From positions 74,495 to 138,494 of the forward strand of contig JARSSM010000011.1 in the NCBI GenBank assembly GCA_029624735.1: a stretch of DNA of 64,000 bases. Direction: 5' to 3'. Under the pieces are notes generated by a model that was not told the origin of the DNA, ran no database searches, and saw only the letters and a program-made list of their open reading frames with translations. Each line of letters starts with the position of its first letter. Position 1 is the first letter of the stretch. This DNA comes from Defluviicoccus sp. GTDB taxonomy: Bacteria; Pseudomonadota; Alphaproteobacteria; Rhodospirillales; Defluviicoccaceae. A program made the position numbers and the translations under genes. Positions 1-10,890 of the stretch are shown one piece after another.

Positions 1-71
1 AGAAGGCCGCTGCAGAGAAGGCCGCTGCAGAGAAGGCCGCTGCAGAGAAGGCCGCTGCAGAGAAGGCCGCC
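1..71 (+). repeat. 15-bp in-frame tandem repeat
   Basis: The unit agaaggccgctgcag is repeated four times without change (1-60), followed by a partial fifth copy to about 71. The unit length is a multiple of three, so it encodes the pentapeptide EKAAA. Perfect identity of the units suggests recent slippage expansion; more copies may lie upstream of the window. Confidence 0.9.
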
Positions 72-263
72 AAGGCCGCATCGGTAGCACCCGCGCCAGA
101 AGCGCGCGCACCGGAGGCAGCGGCCGCCAAGGCCAAGAAGGCCGTAGTCGAGCCGCCGAGCCCGCCTGCAGCAAAGACGAAGCCGGCTGCCGCCAAGAAA
201 ACTGCGGCGCCTGAAAAGGCTGTAGCCGAGCCGAAGAAGCCTGCTGCGAAAAAGAAGGCTTAG
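1..263 (+). CDS. C-terminal part of an Ala/Lys-rich protein (5' end outside window)
   Basis: Only the last ~86 codons are in the window, ending at TAG 261-263. The visible part is low-complexity: a pentapeptide EKAAA is repeated about five times, followed by a tail built of Ala, Lys and Pro (for example PAAKKKA at the end). Lys/Ala-rich tails of this kind are known from histone H1-like proteins and from some polymer-granule-associated proteins (phasin-like), and such a tail would be basic and able to bind nucleic acid. No folded domain is visible, so the function is not assigned. It lies 174 bp upstream of glgB on the same strand, but no operon link can be shown. Confidence 0.7.
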   Translation, partial: KAAAEKAAAEKAAAEKAAAEKAAKAASVAPAPEARAPEAAAAKAKKAVVEPPSPPAAKTKPAAAKKTAAPEKAVAEPKKPAAKKKA

Positions 264-437
264 CGCGACGACTTGAGCGGAAAACATCAGCTTCCGTTAG
301 ATTTCACTAAGGCATGCTTGGCTAAACATAACGAGCAAAGGGGCGATCGATCGGTCGGCGAGAACGAGATCTCATAGACTCGTTTTTTGGCGGCAGCCTT
401 TTCAACAATCAAATCCGGACGCGGGACTGATGCAATC

Positions 438-2786
438 ATGACAAACAAGAACCTGGAAGCTGAGATCGACCGCATTCTCAATGCCGATCACGGGGATCCT
501 TTCTCGATCCTTGGGATGCACAAGGACCCCGCCGGCGGTGCGGACGTTGTCGTGCGCACGTTCCAGCCCCACGCGCGGCGGGTCAGCGTCGTCGACTCTG
601 CAACGGCCAAGGTCGTCGCGGAATTGCCGAAAGTGCGTGAGGAGGGGTTCTTTGCTGGTTCCGTCAAGGGCCGCGCAACCCCGTTCCGCTACAAGCTGCG
701 CCTGCTACCGCACGGTTCGGACGAGGAGTACGACGTCGAGGATGCGTATCGTTTCGGTCCGGTGCTGGGTGAACTTGACATCCATCTCCTCGTTGAGGGG
801 ACGCATTTGCGGATCTTCGAGAAACTCGGCTCGCATCCGATGACGGTCGATGGTGTGCCGGGGGCGGGCTTCGCCGTCTGGGCGCCGAATGCGCGCCGCG
901 TCAGCGTCGTCGGCGATTTTAATGGCTGGGACGGGCGCCGGCATCCGATGCGCTGCCGGCTCGAGTGCGGCGTTTGGGAGATGTTCATCCCCCACGCTGC
1001 CGCTGGCACGCCCTACAAGTATGAGATCAAGGATCGGTTCGGCAATCTGATGGCGCAGAAGGCCGACCCGTTCGGCCAGGAGGCGGAAGTACCGCCCAAG
1101 ACCGCCTCGCTCGTGCCCTCCGAGCAACCCTACGCGTGGGACGATGCGGAATGGATGCGGACGCGGGCGCACCGCAACGACCGCGACGCCGCGGTTTCGA
1201 TCTACGAGGTGCACCTGGGTTCCTGGCGGCGCAAACCCGAGGAGGAGAACCGCTTCCTCACCTACCACGAGCTTGCCGACGAACTGGTGCCGTATGCCAA
1301 GGACCTCGGCTTCACCCACATTGAGCTGATGCCGATCCATGAGCACCCATTCGACGGCTCGTGGGGCTATCAGCCGGTGGGACTGTTCGCGCCCACCAGC
1401 CGCTTCGGCAGTCCGAACGACTTCAAGTACTTCGTCGATCGCTGCCACCAGGAGGGGATCTCGGTCCTGATCGACTGGGTGGCCGGTCATTTCCCGGGCG
1501 ACCCGCACGGCCTCAACTACTTCGACGGCACCCACCTCTATGAGCATGCCGACCCGCGCAAGGGCAAGCACATGGACTGGGACACGCTGATCTTCAACTA
1601 CGGCCGCCGCGAGGTCAGCAACTTCCTGCTTTCCAACGCGCTCTACTGGATGGAAGAGTTCCACATCGACGGCTTGAGGGTCGATGCGGTGGCGTCAATG
1701 CTCTACCTCGACTACAGCCGCAAGGAAGGCGAGTGGATCCCGAACGTCTTCGGCGGCCGGGAGAACCTGGAAGCCATCGATTTCCTCAAGCGCATGAACG
1801 AGCTGGTCTACGGCCACCACGAGGGTGTGATGACCGTGGCCGAGGAATCGACGGCGTGGCCGATGGTCTCGCGGCCGACGTACCTGGGCGGCCTCGGCTT
1901 CGGTTACAAGTGGAACATGGGCTGGATGAACGACACCTTGCGCTACATGTGCAAGGAACCGGTGCACCGTAAGTATCACCACAATCTCCTGACGTTCGGC
2001 CTGCTGTATGCGTTCACCGAGAACTTCGTACTGCCGATTTCCCATGACGAAGTCGTGCACGGCAAGGGCTCGCTGTTGAGCAAGATGCCGGGCGACTCCT
2101 GGCAGCAGTTTGCGAACCTTCGCTCGTACCTCACGTTCATGTGGACGATGTCGGGCAAGAAGCTCCTGTTCATGGGCTGCGAGTTCGCCCAAGGCGACGA
2201 ATGGAATCATAACAAGAGCCTCGATTGGCACTTGCTCGCGTATCCGTTCCAGCAGGGGGTGCAGAACCTCGTGCGCGACCTGAACCGGGTCTACCGCGAC
2301 AACCCGGCGCTGCATGAGCTCGACTGCATGTCCGAGGGTTTCCAGTGGATCGACTGCCACGACTCCGATAACAGCGTCATCTCGTTCCTCCGTATTGGCA
2401 AGAACCCGGACGACTTCGTGGTCGTGGTCTGTAACTTCACCCCGGTGCCGCGGACCGGTTACGCGTTTGGCGTGCCGCGCGGCGGCGAGTACGACGAAAT
2501 CCTGAATACGGATGCCGACTGCTATGCGGGCAGCGGCTTCGGCAACGGCGGCCGCGTCATGGCCGAGGAGCGCAGCTCGCACGGGCGGCCGTTTACGTTG
2601 AACCTGAATGTGCCGCCGCTCGGCGCGCTGATCCTGAAGCCGATCGCCCTGCCGGTCGTCGAGTGCGTCGAGCCGGCCGCCGAGGCGGCGCCGGAGGACA
2701 CAAGCCCCGTCGAAGAGAGTGTTGTGTCTGAAAGCGTCGCGGAGGAGGCCACGCCAAATGCCACCGAGCAAGGTTCAGGCCGGTAG
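438..2786 (+). CDS. glgB: 1,4-alpha-glucan branching enzyme GlgB
   Basis: Glycogen branching enzyme (GH13), which cuts alpha-1,4 chains and re-attaches them as alpha-1,6 branches in the cytoplasm. The product is 782 residues. N-terminal beta-sandwich/CBM48 modules (residues ~1-230, with WAPNARRVSVVGDFNGW) precede the (beta/alpha)8 barrel. Visible barrel motifs are DWVAGHFPGD, the nucleophile Asp in GLRVDAVASML (~D416), the acid/base Glu in AEEST (~469) and ISHDEVVHGKGSL. ATG 438 is preferred because the family N-terminus (EAEIDRILNADHGDPF) begins there; a TTG 51 bp upstream is in frame. The last ~30 residues are an acidic Glu/Ala/Ser-rich extension beyond the usual domain. glgX starts inside its 3' end, so the two are probably co-translated. 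Confidence 0.95.
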   Translation: MTNKNLEAEIDRILNADHGDPFSILGMHKDPAGGADVVVRTFQPHARRVSVVDSATAKVVAELPKVREEGFFAGSVKGRATPFRYKLRLLPHGSDEEYDVEDAYRFGPVLGELDIHLLVEGTHLRIFEKLGSHPMTVDGVPGAGFAVWAPNARRVSVVGDFNGWDGRRHPMRCRLECGVWEMFIPHAAAGTPYKYEIKDRFGNLMAQKADPFGQEAEVPPKTASLVPSEQPYAWDDAEWMRTRAHRNDRDAAVSIYEVHLGSWRRKPEEENRFLTYHELADELVPYAKDLGFTHIELMPIHEHPFDGSWGYQPVGLFAPTSRFGSPNDFKYFVDRCHQEGISVLIDWVAGHFPGDPHGLNYFDGTHLYEHADPRKGKHMDWDTLIFNYGRREVSNFLLSNALYWMEEFHIDGLRVDAVASMLYLDYSRKEGEWIPNVFGGRENLEAIDFLKRMNELVYGHHEGVMTVAEESTAWPMVSRPTYLGGLGFGYKWNMGWMNDTLRYMCKEPVHRKYHHNLLTFGLLYAFTENFVLPISHDEVVHGKGSLLSKMPGDSWQQFANLRSYLTFMWTMSGKKLLFMGCEFAQGDEWNHNKSLDWHLLAYPFQQGVQNLVRDLNRVYRDNPALHELDCMSEGFQWIDCHDSDNSVISFLRIGKNPDDFVVVVCNFTPVPRTGYAFGVPRGGEYDEILNTDADCYAGSGFGNGGRVMAEERSSHGRPFTLNLNVPPLGALILKPIALPVVECVEPAAEAAPEDTSPVEESVVSESVAEEATPNATEQGSGR

Positions 2787-4872
2787 TCCCTCGCCGCTCG
2801 GCGCCACCTGGGACGGCCGCGGCGTCAACTTCGCGCTGTTCTCCGAGCACGCCGAGCGGGTCGATCTATGCCTGTTCGACGCTACGGGCCGCAAGGAAAC
2901 CGAGCGCGTCACGCTGCCGGAGTACACCAACCAGGTCTGGCACGGCTCGATCGTGGGCCTGCATCCCGGCCAGCTCTATGGCTATCGGGTGCACGGCCCC
3001 TACGAGCCGCGCAGCGGGCACCGCTTCAACCCGAACAAGCTGCTGCTGGATCCGTATGCGACCGCGATCGAGGGGCCGATCGTGCTCGCCGATGCCCACT
3101 TCGGCTTCCGTCGTGACAGTTCGCGCGGCGATCTGTCGTTCGACCGCCGCGACAGCGCCCGGGTCACGCCGAAGTGCCGGGTGGTCGAGACCGCCTTCAC
3201 CTGGGGGGCCGAGCGGCTGCCTAATCTGCCGTGGTCGCAGACGGTCATCTACGAGCTGCACGTCAAGGGCTTTACGAAGCTGCACCCGGACGTCCCGGAG
3301 CCGCAGCGGGGCACGTTCGCCGGCCTGGGCTCGCCCGCGGTCATCGATCACCTGGTCAAGCTGGGGGTGACCGCGGTCGAACTGTTGCCGATCCACCCGA
3401 TCGTCGATGAGCCGCATCTCGCGCACAAGCAGCTCCGCAACTACTGGGGCTACAGCCCCATTACCTACTTCGCCCCTGACGTCCGCTTCCTCGGCCGCGG
3501 GCAGGTGCGCGAGTTCAAGACCATGGTCGCGAACCTGCACGCCGCCGGCATCGAGGTGATCCTCGACGTCGTCTACAACCACACCGGCGAGGGCAACGAG
3601 TTCGGCCCGACCTTGTGCTTCCGCGGCATCGACAACAAGGCCTACTACGTCCTGCAGGCGGACCAGCGCCACTATGTCGACGTTACGGGCTGCGGCAACA
3701 CGCTCAACGTCGCCCACCCGCGCGTGCTGCAGATGGTGATGGACTCGTTGCGCTTCTGGGTCCAGGAGATGCACGTCGACGGCTTCCGCTTCGATCTGAC
3801 GACGACGGTCGCGCGCGAAGCACACGGCTACGACCCGTCGTCGGCCTTTCTCGATGCGATCGTGCAGGACCCGGTGCTCTCACGGGTGAAGCTGATCGCC
3901 GAGCCGTGGGACATCGGCTACGGCGGCTATCAGCTCGGCAACTACCCGCCCGGCTGGGCGGAGTGGAACGACCGCTTCCGCGACAGCGTGCGCAGGTTCT
4001 GGCGCGGCGACTCCGGCGTCATCGGCGATCTCGCCGGGCGCATCAGCGGCTCGGCGCAGTTCTTCCACCGCCATGGCCGCAGGCCGTGGTCGAGCATCAA
4101 CTTCGTGACCGCGCACGACGGCTTCACCCTGCACGACCTTGTGAGCTACAACCACAAGCACAATCATGCGAACGGCGAGGACAACCGGGACGGCACCGAC
4201 AACAACTTGAGCTGGAACTGCGGCACCGAAGGGCCGACCAGCGATGCCGCCATCCTCGCCCTACGCGCCCGGCAAAAGCGCAACCTGCTGGCGACGCTGA
4301 TCCTCTCGATGGGGACGCCGATGCTGGTCGCGGGCGACGAATTCAGCCGCACCCAGCAGGGCAACAACAATGCCTACTGCCAGGACAACGAGATCAGCTG
4401 GGTCAACTGGGACGATCGCCAGCCCGAGGACCGGGCGCTGACCGCGTTCGTCCGCCACCTGCTGGCGCTGCGCCGCGACGCGTTGGTTTTCCGCCGCAGC
4501 CACTTCCTCACCGGCAAGGCCATCGACGAGACCGGCCTTAAGGATGTGACGTGGCTCGCACCGCACGGCCAAGAAATGCGTGACGGCGATTGGAACCAGG
4601 CCAATTCCCGGTTCCTCGGCGCGCAGCTCTATGCCACCGCCAACGCCGGCGCGCCGGCTCGGCAGGAACTCTACCTGGTGCTGATGAACGGCGGCAACGA
4701 TGCGCTGTCGTTTCCGCTGCCGGAGCCGCGTTTCAGCGGCCACTGGCAGTGCGTCCTCGACACGGCACTAGAGGAGGCGACGGGAACGGAAGCGGACGCG
4801 AAGAAAACCTATCCCGCGCGCGCGTCCTACCCGCTGCAGGGGCGCTCGTTCGTCGTTCTACGCGATCAGTGA
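2758..4872 (+). CDS. glgX: Glycogen debranching enzyme GlgX
   Basis: Isoamylase-type debranching enzyme (GH13_11) that hydrolyses alpha-1,6 branches of phosphorylase-trimmed glycogen. It has 704 residues. An N-terminal CBM48 domain (begins SPSPLGATWDGRGVNFALFS) is followed by the barrel with DVVYNHTGEGNEFGP, nucleophile D346 in GFRFDLTTTVARE, acid/base E382 in AEPWDIG and D454 in TAHDGFTLHD. ATG 2758 is chosen because GGAGGA lies about 10 bp upstream and the protein family begins there; this start overlaps the end of glgB by 29 bp, which suggests translational coupling. Together with malQ 34 bp downstream it forms a glucan turnover operon. Confidence 0.95.
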   Translation: MPPSKVQAGSPSPLGATWDGRGVNFALFSEHAERVDLCLFDATGRKETERVTLPEYTNQVWHGSIVGLHPGQLYGYRVHGPYEPRSGHRFNPNKLLLDPYATAIEGPIVLADAHFGFRRDSSRGDLSFDRRDSARVTPKCRVVETAFTWGAERLPNLPWSQTVIYELHVKGFTKLHPDVPEPQRGTFAGLGSPAVIDHLVKLGVTAVELLPIHPIVDEPHLAHKQLRNYWGYSPITYFAPDVRFLGRGQVREFKTMVANLHAAGIEVILDVVYNHTGEGNEFGPTLCFRGIDNKAYYVLQADQRHYVDVTGCGNTLNVAHPRVLQMVMDSLRFWVQEMHVDGFRFDLTTTVAREAHGYDPSSAFLDAIVQDPVLSRVKLIAEPWDIGYGGYQLGNYPPGWAEWNDRFRDSVRRFWRGDSGVIGDLAGRISGSAQFFHRHGRRPWSSINFVTAHDGFTLHDLVSYNHKHNHANGEDNRDGTDNNLSWNCGTEGPTSDAAILALRARQKRNLLATLILSMGTPMLVAGDEFSRTQQGNNNAYCQDNEISWVNWDDRQPEDRALTAFVRHLLALRRDALVFRRSHFLTGKAIDETGLKDVTWLAPHGQEMRDGDWNQANSRFLGAQLYATANAGAPARQELYLVLMNGGNDALSFPLPEPRFSGHWQCVLDTALEEATGTEADAKKTYPARASYPLQGRSFVVLRDQ

Positions 4873-4906
4873 TCAGCAACACCGCTTTAACAAGAGGCTG
4901 GCTTTC

Positions 4907-7126
4907 ATGACAGCATCCCCCGTCCTCGACCGGCTCGCCGACCTCGCCGGCGTTGAACCGGAATACTGGGATATCTGGGGCAATCATCACGCCATCGCAC
5001 CGGAGAACAAGCGCCTGCTCCTGAGCACGCTCGGCTGCCCTGCGGAGGACGACGCGGCCGCCGATGCCGGTGCCTCCCGGCTCGTCGAGCAGGAGTGGCT
5101 GCGGCCGCTGCCGCCGGTCCGCATCCTGCGCACCAACGAACCGGCGACCGCGATCGTGACCTTACCCGCGGCCGACGACCGGCAGCGTATCGGCGCCACG
5201 CTGTTGGAGGAGAGCGGGACCTATCACGAGTTCAGCTATCAGCCGGCCGCGAGCGACGTCATCGAAGTGCGGACGATCGAGGGCCGCGAGCATCGCCGCT
5301 ACCGCATGCCGATCCCGGTCGAGCTCCCGCTCGGCTACCATACCCTTCGGCTCGACGACAGGGGCGGGTCGCAGATGCGGCTCATCGTCGCACCCGCAGC
5401 GTGTTACCTGCCGGCGCCAATCGCGGCTGGCCGCAAGCAATGGGGCCTCTCGGCCCAGCTCTATGCTCTGCGCAGCGCGACCGACTGGGGCATCGGCGAT
5501 TTCACCAGCCTCAAGACGCTGGTCGAGGCAGCCGCCACCTTAGGCGCCTCGGTGATCGGCCTCAATCCGCTGCACGCGCTGTTCCTCAATGAAGCAGAGC
5601 GCGCCAGCCCCTATTCGCCCAGCAGCCGGCTGTTCCTCAACCCGCTCTATATCGATGTCACGGCCGTGCCGGAACTGAGCGCGAGTGCACCAGCGCGAGC
5701 CCTGATCGAGCGCCACCGGGCGGAACTCGACGCGCTCCGGGCCAAGACCAACATCGATTACCAGGCGGTCGCGCGGCTCAAGATCGCGGTCCTGGAAGCG
5801 ATCTTCACGGCCTTCGGCGGGCGAGGTCGCGCAGAGGGAGCGCGTGCGGAGGCGTTCCAGCGATTCTGCAACGATCAAGGGGCGCCACTTGCCCGGTTCG
5901 CCACCTTTGAAGCGCTTGCCGAGCAGTTCCCGGGCGTTCCCTGGCAGGAATGGCCGGAATCGTATCGCCAACCCGACCGCGCCGAGGTCAAGCAGTTCGC
6001 GCTCAAGCATCGCGAACGGATCGCGTTCCATCAGTTCCTGCAGTGGCTGGCGGACGAGCAACTGGCCGCAGCGCAGGCGCACGCCAAGGCGCGCGGCCTC
6101 TCGATCGGGCTTTACCGCGACCTGGCGGTCGGCTGCGCACGCGACAGCGCCGATGCCTGGAGCGCCCAGGACGTGATCGTGCAGAGCGCCAAGATCGGCT
6201 GCCCGCCCGACCCGTTCAACATGCTGGGCCAGGACTGGGGCGTGCCGCCGTTGCACCCCCACACCTTGCGCGAACAGGCGTACGAGCCTTTCGTGCAGAT
6301 CATCCGGGCCAACATGCGCCACGCCGGCGCACTCCGCATCGACCACGTGATGGGCCTGTTTCATCTGTTCTGGATGCCCTCGGCCCTGCCGCCGAAAGAC
6401 GGCGCGTACATCAAGTATCCGTTCGAGGACCTGCTCGCGGTGCTGGCGCTTGAGAGCCAGCGCGAGCGCTGCGTCGTCATCGGCGAGGATTTGGGCACCG
6501 TGCCGGCCGGCTTCCGCGAGCGCATGGCCGACGCGAACGTGTTGTCCTACCGGGTGCTCTACTTCGAGAAGGACGGCGATCGCTTTAAGGGGCCCAGCGA
6601 GTATCCGCACCTGGCGCTCGCGTGTGCCACCACCCACGACCTGGCAACGCTCACCGGCTTCTGGCAGGAGGCCGACATCGACTTGAAGCAGCGCCTCAAT
6701 CTCTATCCTTCGCCGGAAGCGCTGGCGAACGAGCGGGCGGCACGCGCCCATGACCGCAGCCTGCTGTTGCGCGCGCTGGCGCACGAGGGCCTGCTGCCGG
6801 CCGGCCTCAATCCCGAGCGGGCCGAGGCTGGGCCGCTGCCGCCGGCGCTGTCAGCCGCCCTGCACGCCTACCTGGCGCGCTCCGAGGCGGCTTTGCTGCT
6901 GGTGCAGGTCGACGACTTGGCCGATGAGAGTGAGCAGATCAACGTGCCGGGGACGGTCGATGAGCGGCCGAACTGGCGGCGGCGGTTGCGCGTCGCAACG
7001 GCGGAACTGGCGGCAACCCCGGTCGCAACCCTGCTTAAGCCACGGCTCGCGGATCGCAGCGCGAGAGCCGCTGGCGAGAGCGTGCTTGCCGCCCGCTGGC
7101 CCGCCGCCCGCAACACCGGGGAGTAG
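4907..7126 (+). CDS. malQ: 4-alpha-glucanotransferase (amylomaltase) MalQ
   Basis: Disproportionating enzyme (GH77) that transfers alpha-1,4-glucan segments between maltodextrins and releases glucose; it recycles the short chains left by GlgX. The 739-residue product has an N-terminal extension of ~165 residues, as in the E. coli-type MalQ, then the catalytic barrel beginning near RKQWGLSAQLYALRS. Catalytic residues visible are the nucleophile D479 in LRIDHVMGLFH, acid/base E527 in IGEDLGTVP and D578 in TTHDLATLTG. AAGAGG sits ~12 bp before the ATG. It closes the glgB-glgX-malQ operon, and its stop codon abuts a truncated antisense acetyltransferase fragment. Confidence 0.95.
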   Translation: MTASPVLDRLADLAGVEPEYWDIWGNHHAIAPENKRLLLSTLGCPAEDDAAADAGASRLVEQEWLRPLPPVRILRTNEPATAIVTLPAADDRQRIGATLLEESGTYHEFSYQPAASDVIEVRTIEGREHRRYRMPIPVELPLGYHTLRLDDRGGSQMRLIVAPAACYLPAPIAAGRKQWGLSAQLYALRSATDWGIGDFTSLKTLVEAAATLGASVIGLNPLHALFLNEAERASPYSPSSRLFLNPLYIDVTAVPELSASAPARALIERHRAELDALRAKTNIDYQAVARLKIAVLEAIFTAFGGRGRAEGARAEAFQRFCNDQGAPLARFATFEALAEQFPGVPWQEWPESYRQPDRAEVKQFALKHRERIAFHQFLQWLADEQLAAAQAHAKARGLSIGLYRDLAVGCARDSADAWSAQDVIVQSAKIGCPPDPFNMLGQDWGVPPLHPHTLREQAYEPFVQIIRANMRHAGALRIDHVMGLFHLFWMPSALPPKDGAYIKYPFEDLLAVLALESQRERCVVIGEDLGTVPAGFRERMADANVLSYRVLYFEKDGDRFKGPSEYPHLALACATTHDLATLTGFWQEADIDLKQRLNLYPSPEALANERAARAHDRSLLLRALAHEGLLPAGLNPERAEAGPLPPALSAALHAYLARSEAALLLVQVDDLADESEQINVPGTVDERPNWRRRLRVATAELAATPVATLLKPRLADRSARAAGESVLAARWPAARNTGE

Positions 7127-7130
7127 CGGG

Positions 7131-7265
7131 GAAGGGCTGCGGCTGCGCGGTCGGATCCGCGATCAGCTCGGCGACGAGGCCGGCCTCGACCTCACCACCA
7201 AACGCCAAGTGCTCGACCACCAGCACGTCCGCGAGATCGGACGCCGATGCCGCAACGATATTCAT
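7131..7265 (-). pseudogene. Truncated GNAT acetyltransferase N-terminus
   Basis: Reading the - strand from ATG 7265 gives about 45 residues (MNIVAASASDLADVLVVEHL and on to AELIADPTAQP) with the pattern typical of the first helix-strand unit of GNAT N-acetyltransferases, where a residue set like ADLPAVLAVERAAFG...LVAALLADP is common. After this the reading frame runs straight into the antisense of malQ and no acetyl-CoA-binding motif follows, so the gene has lost everything past about the first quarter. I take it as the remnant of a gene cut off when the malQ 3' end was joined here. The assignment rests on pattern memory, not on a search. Confidence 0.45.
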
Positions 7266-7284
7266 CAGGAAGCGCTGAAACGCA

Positions 7285-7373
7285 CGTTATTGCGAGCGCA
7301 GCGAAGCAATCCAGTTTTCATAACACAACAAAACATGTGGATTGCTTCGTCGCTGTTGCTCCTCGCAATGACG
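7285..7373. repeat. Imperfect palindromic intergenic repeat between converging operons
   Basis: An arm at 7285-7313 (contains ttgcgagcgcagcgaagcaa) is matched by an inverted arm at 7338-7373 (contains ggattgcttcg and ctcctcgcaatgacg), separated by a ~24-bp AT-rich loop. The sequence type, a run like cattgcgagg...gaagcaatcc in opposed copies, is a familiar kind of dispersed palindromic repeat in many bacterial genomes. Placed between malQ (+) and glgE (-), the transcript hairpin could act as a two-way terminator. Only one copy occurs in this window. Confidence 0.75.
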
Positions 7374-7442
7374 CGATCTTGCGTTTTCCGAGGCGTCCCT
7401 CAGGGACCCCGGCCGAGCTCCAGCCGTTCCCTCGCAGCAGCG

Positions 7443-9485
<2,043 letters not shown>

Positions 9486-9512
9486 AGCCCCCTCCTTTCT
9501 GGGGTGTTCTTG

Positions 9513-10811
9513 TTAGGCGCGGGCGAAAACGCGGACATCACCGGGATCGAGAGACACCTCCATGCCGCGCTGGAACGGGGTCGCCTGGCGGCCCGGCGTC
9601 AGTTCCCGGCCACCCTGGAAATCGCCGCCGAAGCCGTCGACGCGGACCCGGACTCCGTTGTGCTGATCGGGGTTGACGACCGTCACCGCCCAGCCCGGCC
9701 CGCGCATGGCCCGGCGGACAAGGCAGACCGCCCGGCCATCGCCGATGAAGTGAGCCTGCTGCGGGCCCTCCTCGTTCAGCACCGGAACCGAGGCCTTCAT
9801 CCGGTTGACCTCGCCGATGAAGCGGGTGAGGTCGAAGGCCGGCTTCTCCCAATGCTCGGCGCGCGTGTCGACGACATGCAGGCGGCGGCGGAAGCCGTAC
9901 TCGTAACCGATCGGGATCATGACGCCGGTCGAGAACGCGGCCGCAAACAGGTAGGCCTGGCGGTAGCGGCGATCGAGCTGGGCCGGATCGTTGACGCCGG
10001 CGCGGCCCAGGTCGGCGGCCAAGCGCTCGGTATCGTGCGTTTCCGGAAAGGCGATCGAGGGCGCGATCGAACGGAACTTCTCGTACTGCTCCAGGAGCCA
10101 GGGCGCGCGGAAGTCCCACCACTTCGAGCTGTTGAACAGGTAGTCAAAGCCGGAACCGCGCAGAGCCTCGACCTGCTCCATCATGCCGCCCAGGTTCTCG
10201 GCGATAAAAAGGACTTGGCCGTCCGCGGCGCGGCCGGCGCGGATCAGCTCGCGCCAGACATCCTTTGGCACCATGTAGGCGGCATCGCAACGGAAGCCGC
10301 GGACGCCGAGCTGCACACACTCGCGGACGTATTTTGAGAAGTAGGCGATAATGTCCGCCCGCTGCGGCCGGTCGTGGTAGCTGATCTCGGCCAAATCGGC
10401 CCAGACGGTTTTCTTGCTCGGATCGCCGGGATCAAGGGCGAACGGCGAGTGCAGACTACCGTCCGCTTCATGCTCGAACCAATCGGGGTGCTGTTCCGCC
10501 AGCAAAGAGTCCTTGCTCGTGTGGTTGACCACGAGGTCCATCATCACGGAAATACCGCGGTCGGCGGCGGCGCTGGTGAAGCCGCGCACGAGCTTGTCCA
10601 CCGACTCCTGCGAAGTGCCGCGCAACAGCGGATTGACGCTGTAGTAGTCCTTGACGGCGTAGAGGCTGCCAGAGAAACCCGGCGCCGTGATGGGATTGAG
10701 AAAGATCCAGTTGAAGCCCATGCCGGCGACGCGATCGAGGTGCTTGACCCAGTCCGCAATCGTTCCCGCAAGCGTCGGGAACAGGTTGTAAATCCTCGCA
10801 CCTTCGCTCAA
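9513..10811 (-). CDS. Stand-alone GH13 alpha-amylase-like protein of the GlgE operon
   Basis: A 432-residue GH13 protein lying between glgA(M) and glgE. Barrel motifs are present and look active: MDLVVNHTSKDS (~91-102), nucleophile D176 in RGFRCDAAYM, acid/base E205 in FIAENLGG and D260 in FPETHDTERL. The N-terminal stretch GARIYNLFPTLAGTIADW followed by an FxxxxLNPI-type strand resembles, from memory, the amylase-like domain that many alphaproteobacterial long GlgE proteins (~1100 residues) carry in front of the DUF3416/GlgE part. Here that domain is a separate gene ending 27 bp before glgE. Its substrate is unknown; a role in handling malto-oligosaccharides or in partnering GlgE is inference. 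Could also be annotated simply as alpha-amylase family protein. Confidence 0.85.
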   Translation of the reverse strand: MSEGARIYNLFPTLAGTIADWVKHLDRVAGMGFNWIFLNPITAPGFSGSLYAVKDYYSVNPLLRGTSQESVDKLVRGFTSAAADRGISVMMDLVVNHTSKDSLLAEQHPDWFEHEADGSLHSPFALDPGDPSKKTVWADLAEISYHDRPQRADIIAYFSKYVRECVQLGVRGFRCDAAYMVPKDVWRELIRAGRAADGQVLFIAENLGGMMEQVEALRGSGFDYLFNSSKWWDFRAPWLLEQYEKFRSIAPSIAFPETHDTERLAADLGRAGVNDPAQLDRRYRQAYLFAAAFSTGVMIPIGYEYGFRRRLHVVDTRAEHWEKPAFDLTRFIGEVNRMKASVPVLNEEGPQQAHFIGDGRAVCLVRRAMRGPGWAVTVVNPDQHNGVRVRVDGFGGDFQGGRELTPGRQATPFQRGMEVSLDPGDVRVFARA

Positions 10812-10890
10812 GACGGCCTCCTTGTTGTCGCTGATCCGGCTCCCCTTCGCCGGCTCCGGGCACGCCGCCGCGCCTTGAATGGCGCAGCGT

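Noticed and set aside
1..71. CRISPR-like array
   Set aside because: The repeats are directly adjacent without spacers and are in frame with a low-complexity coding tail.
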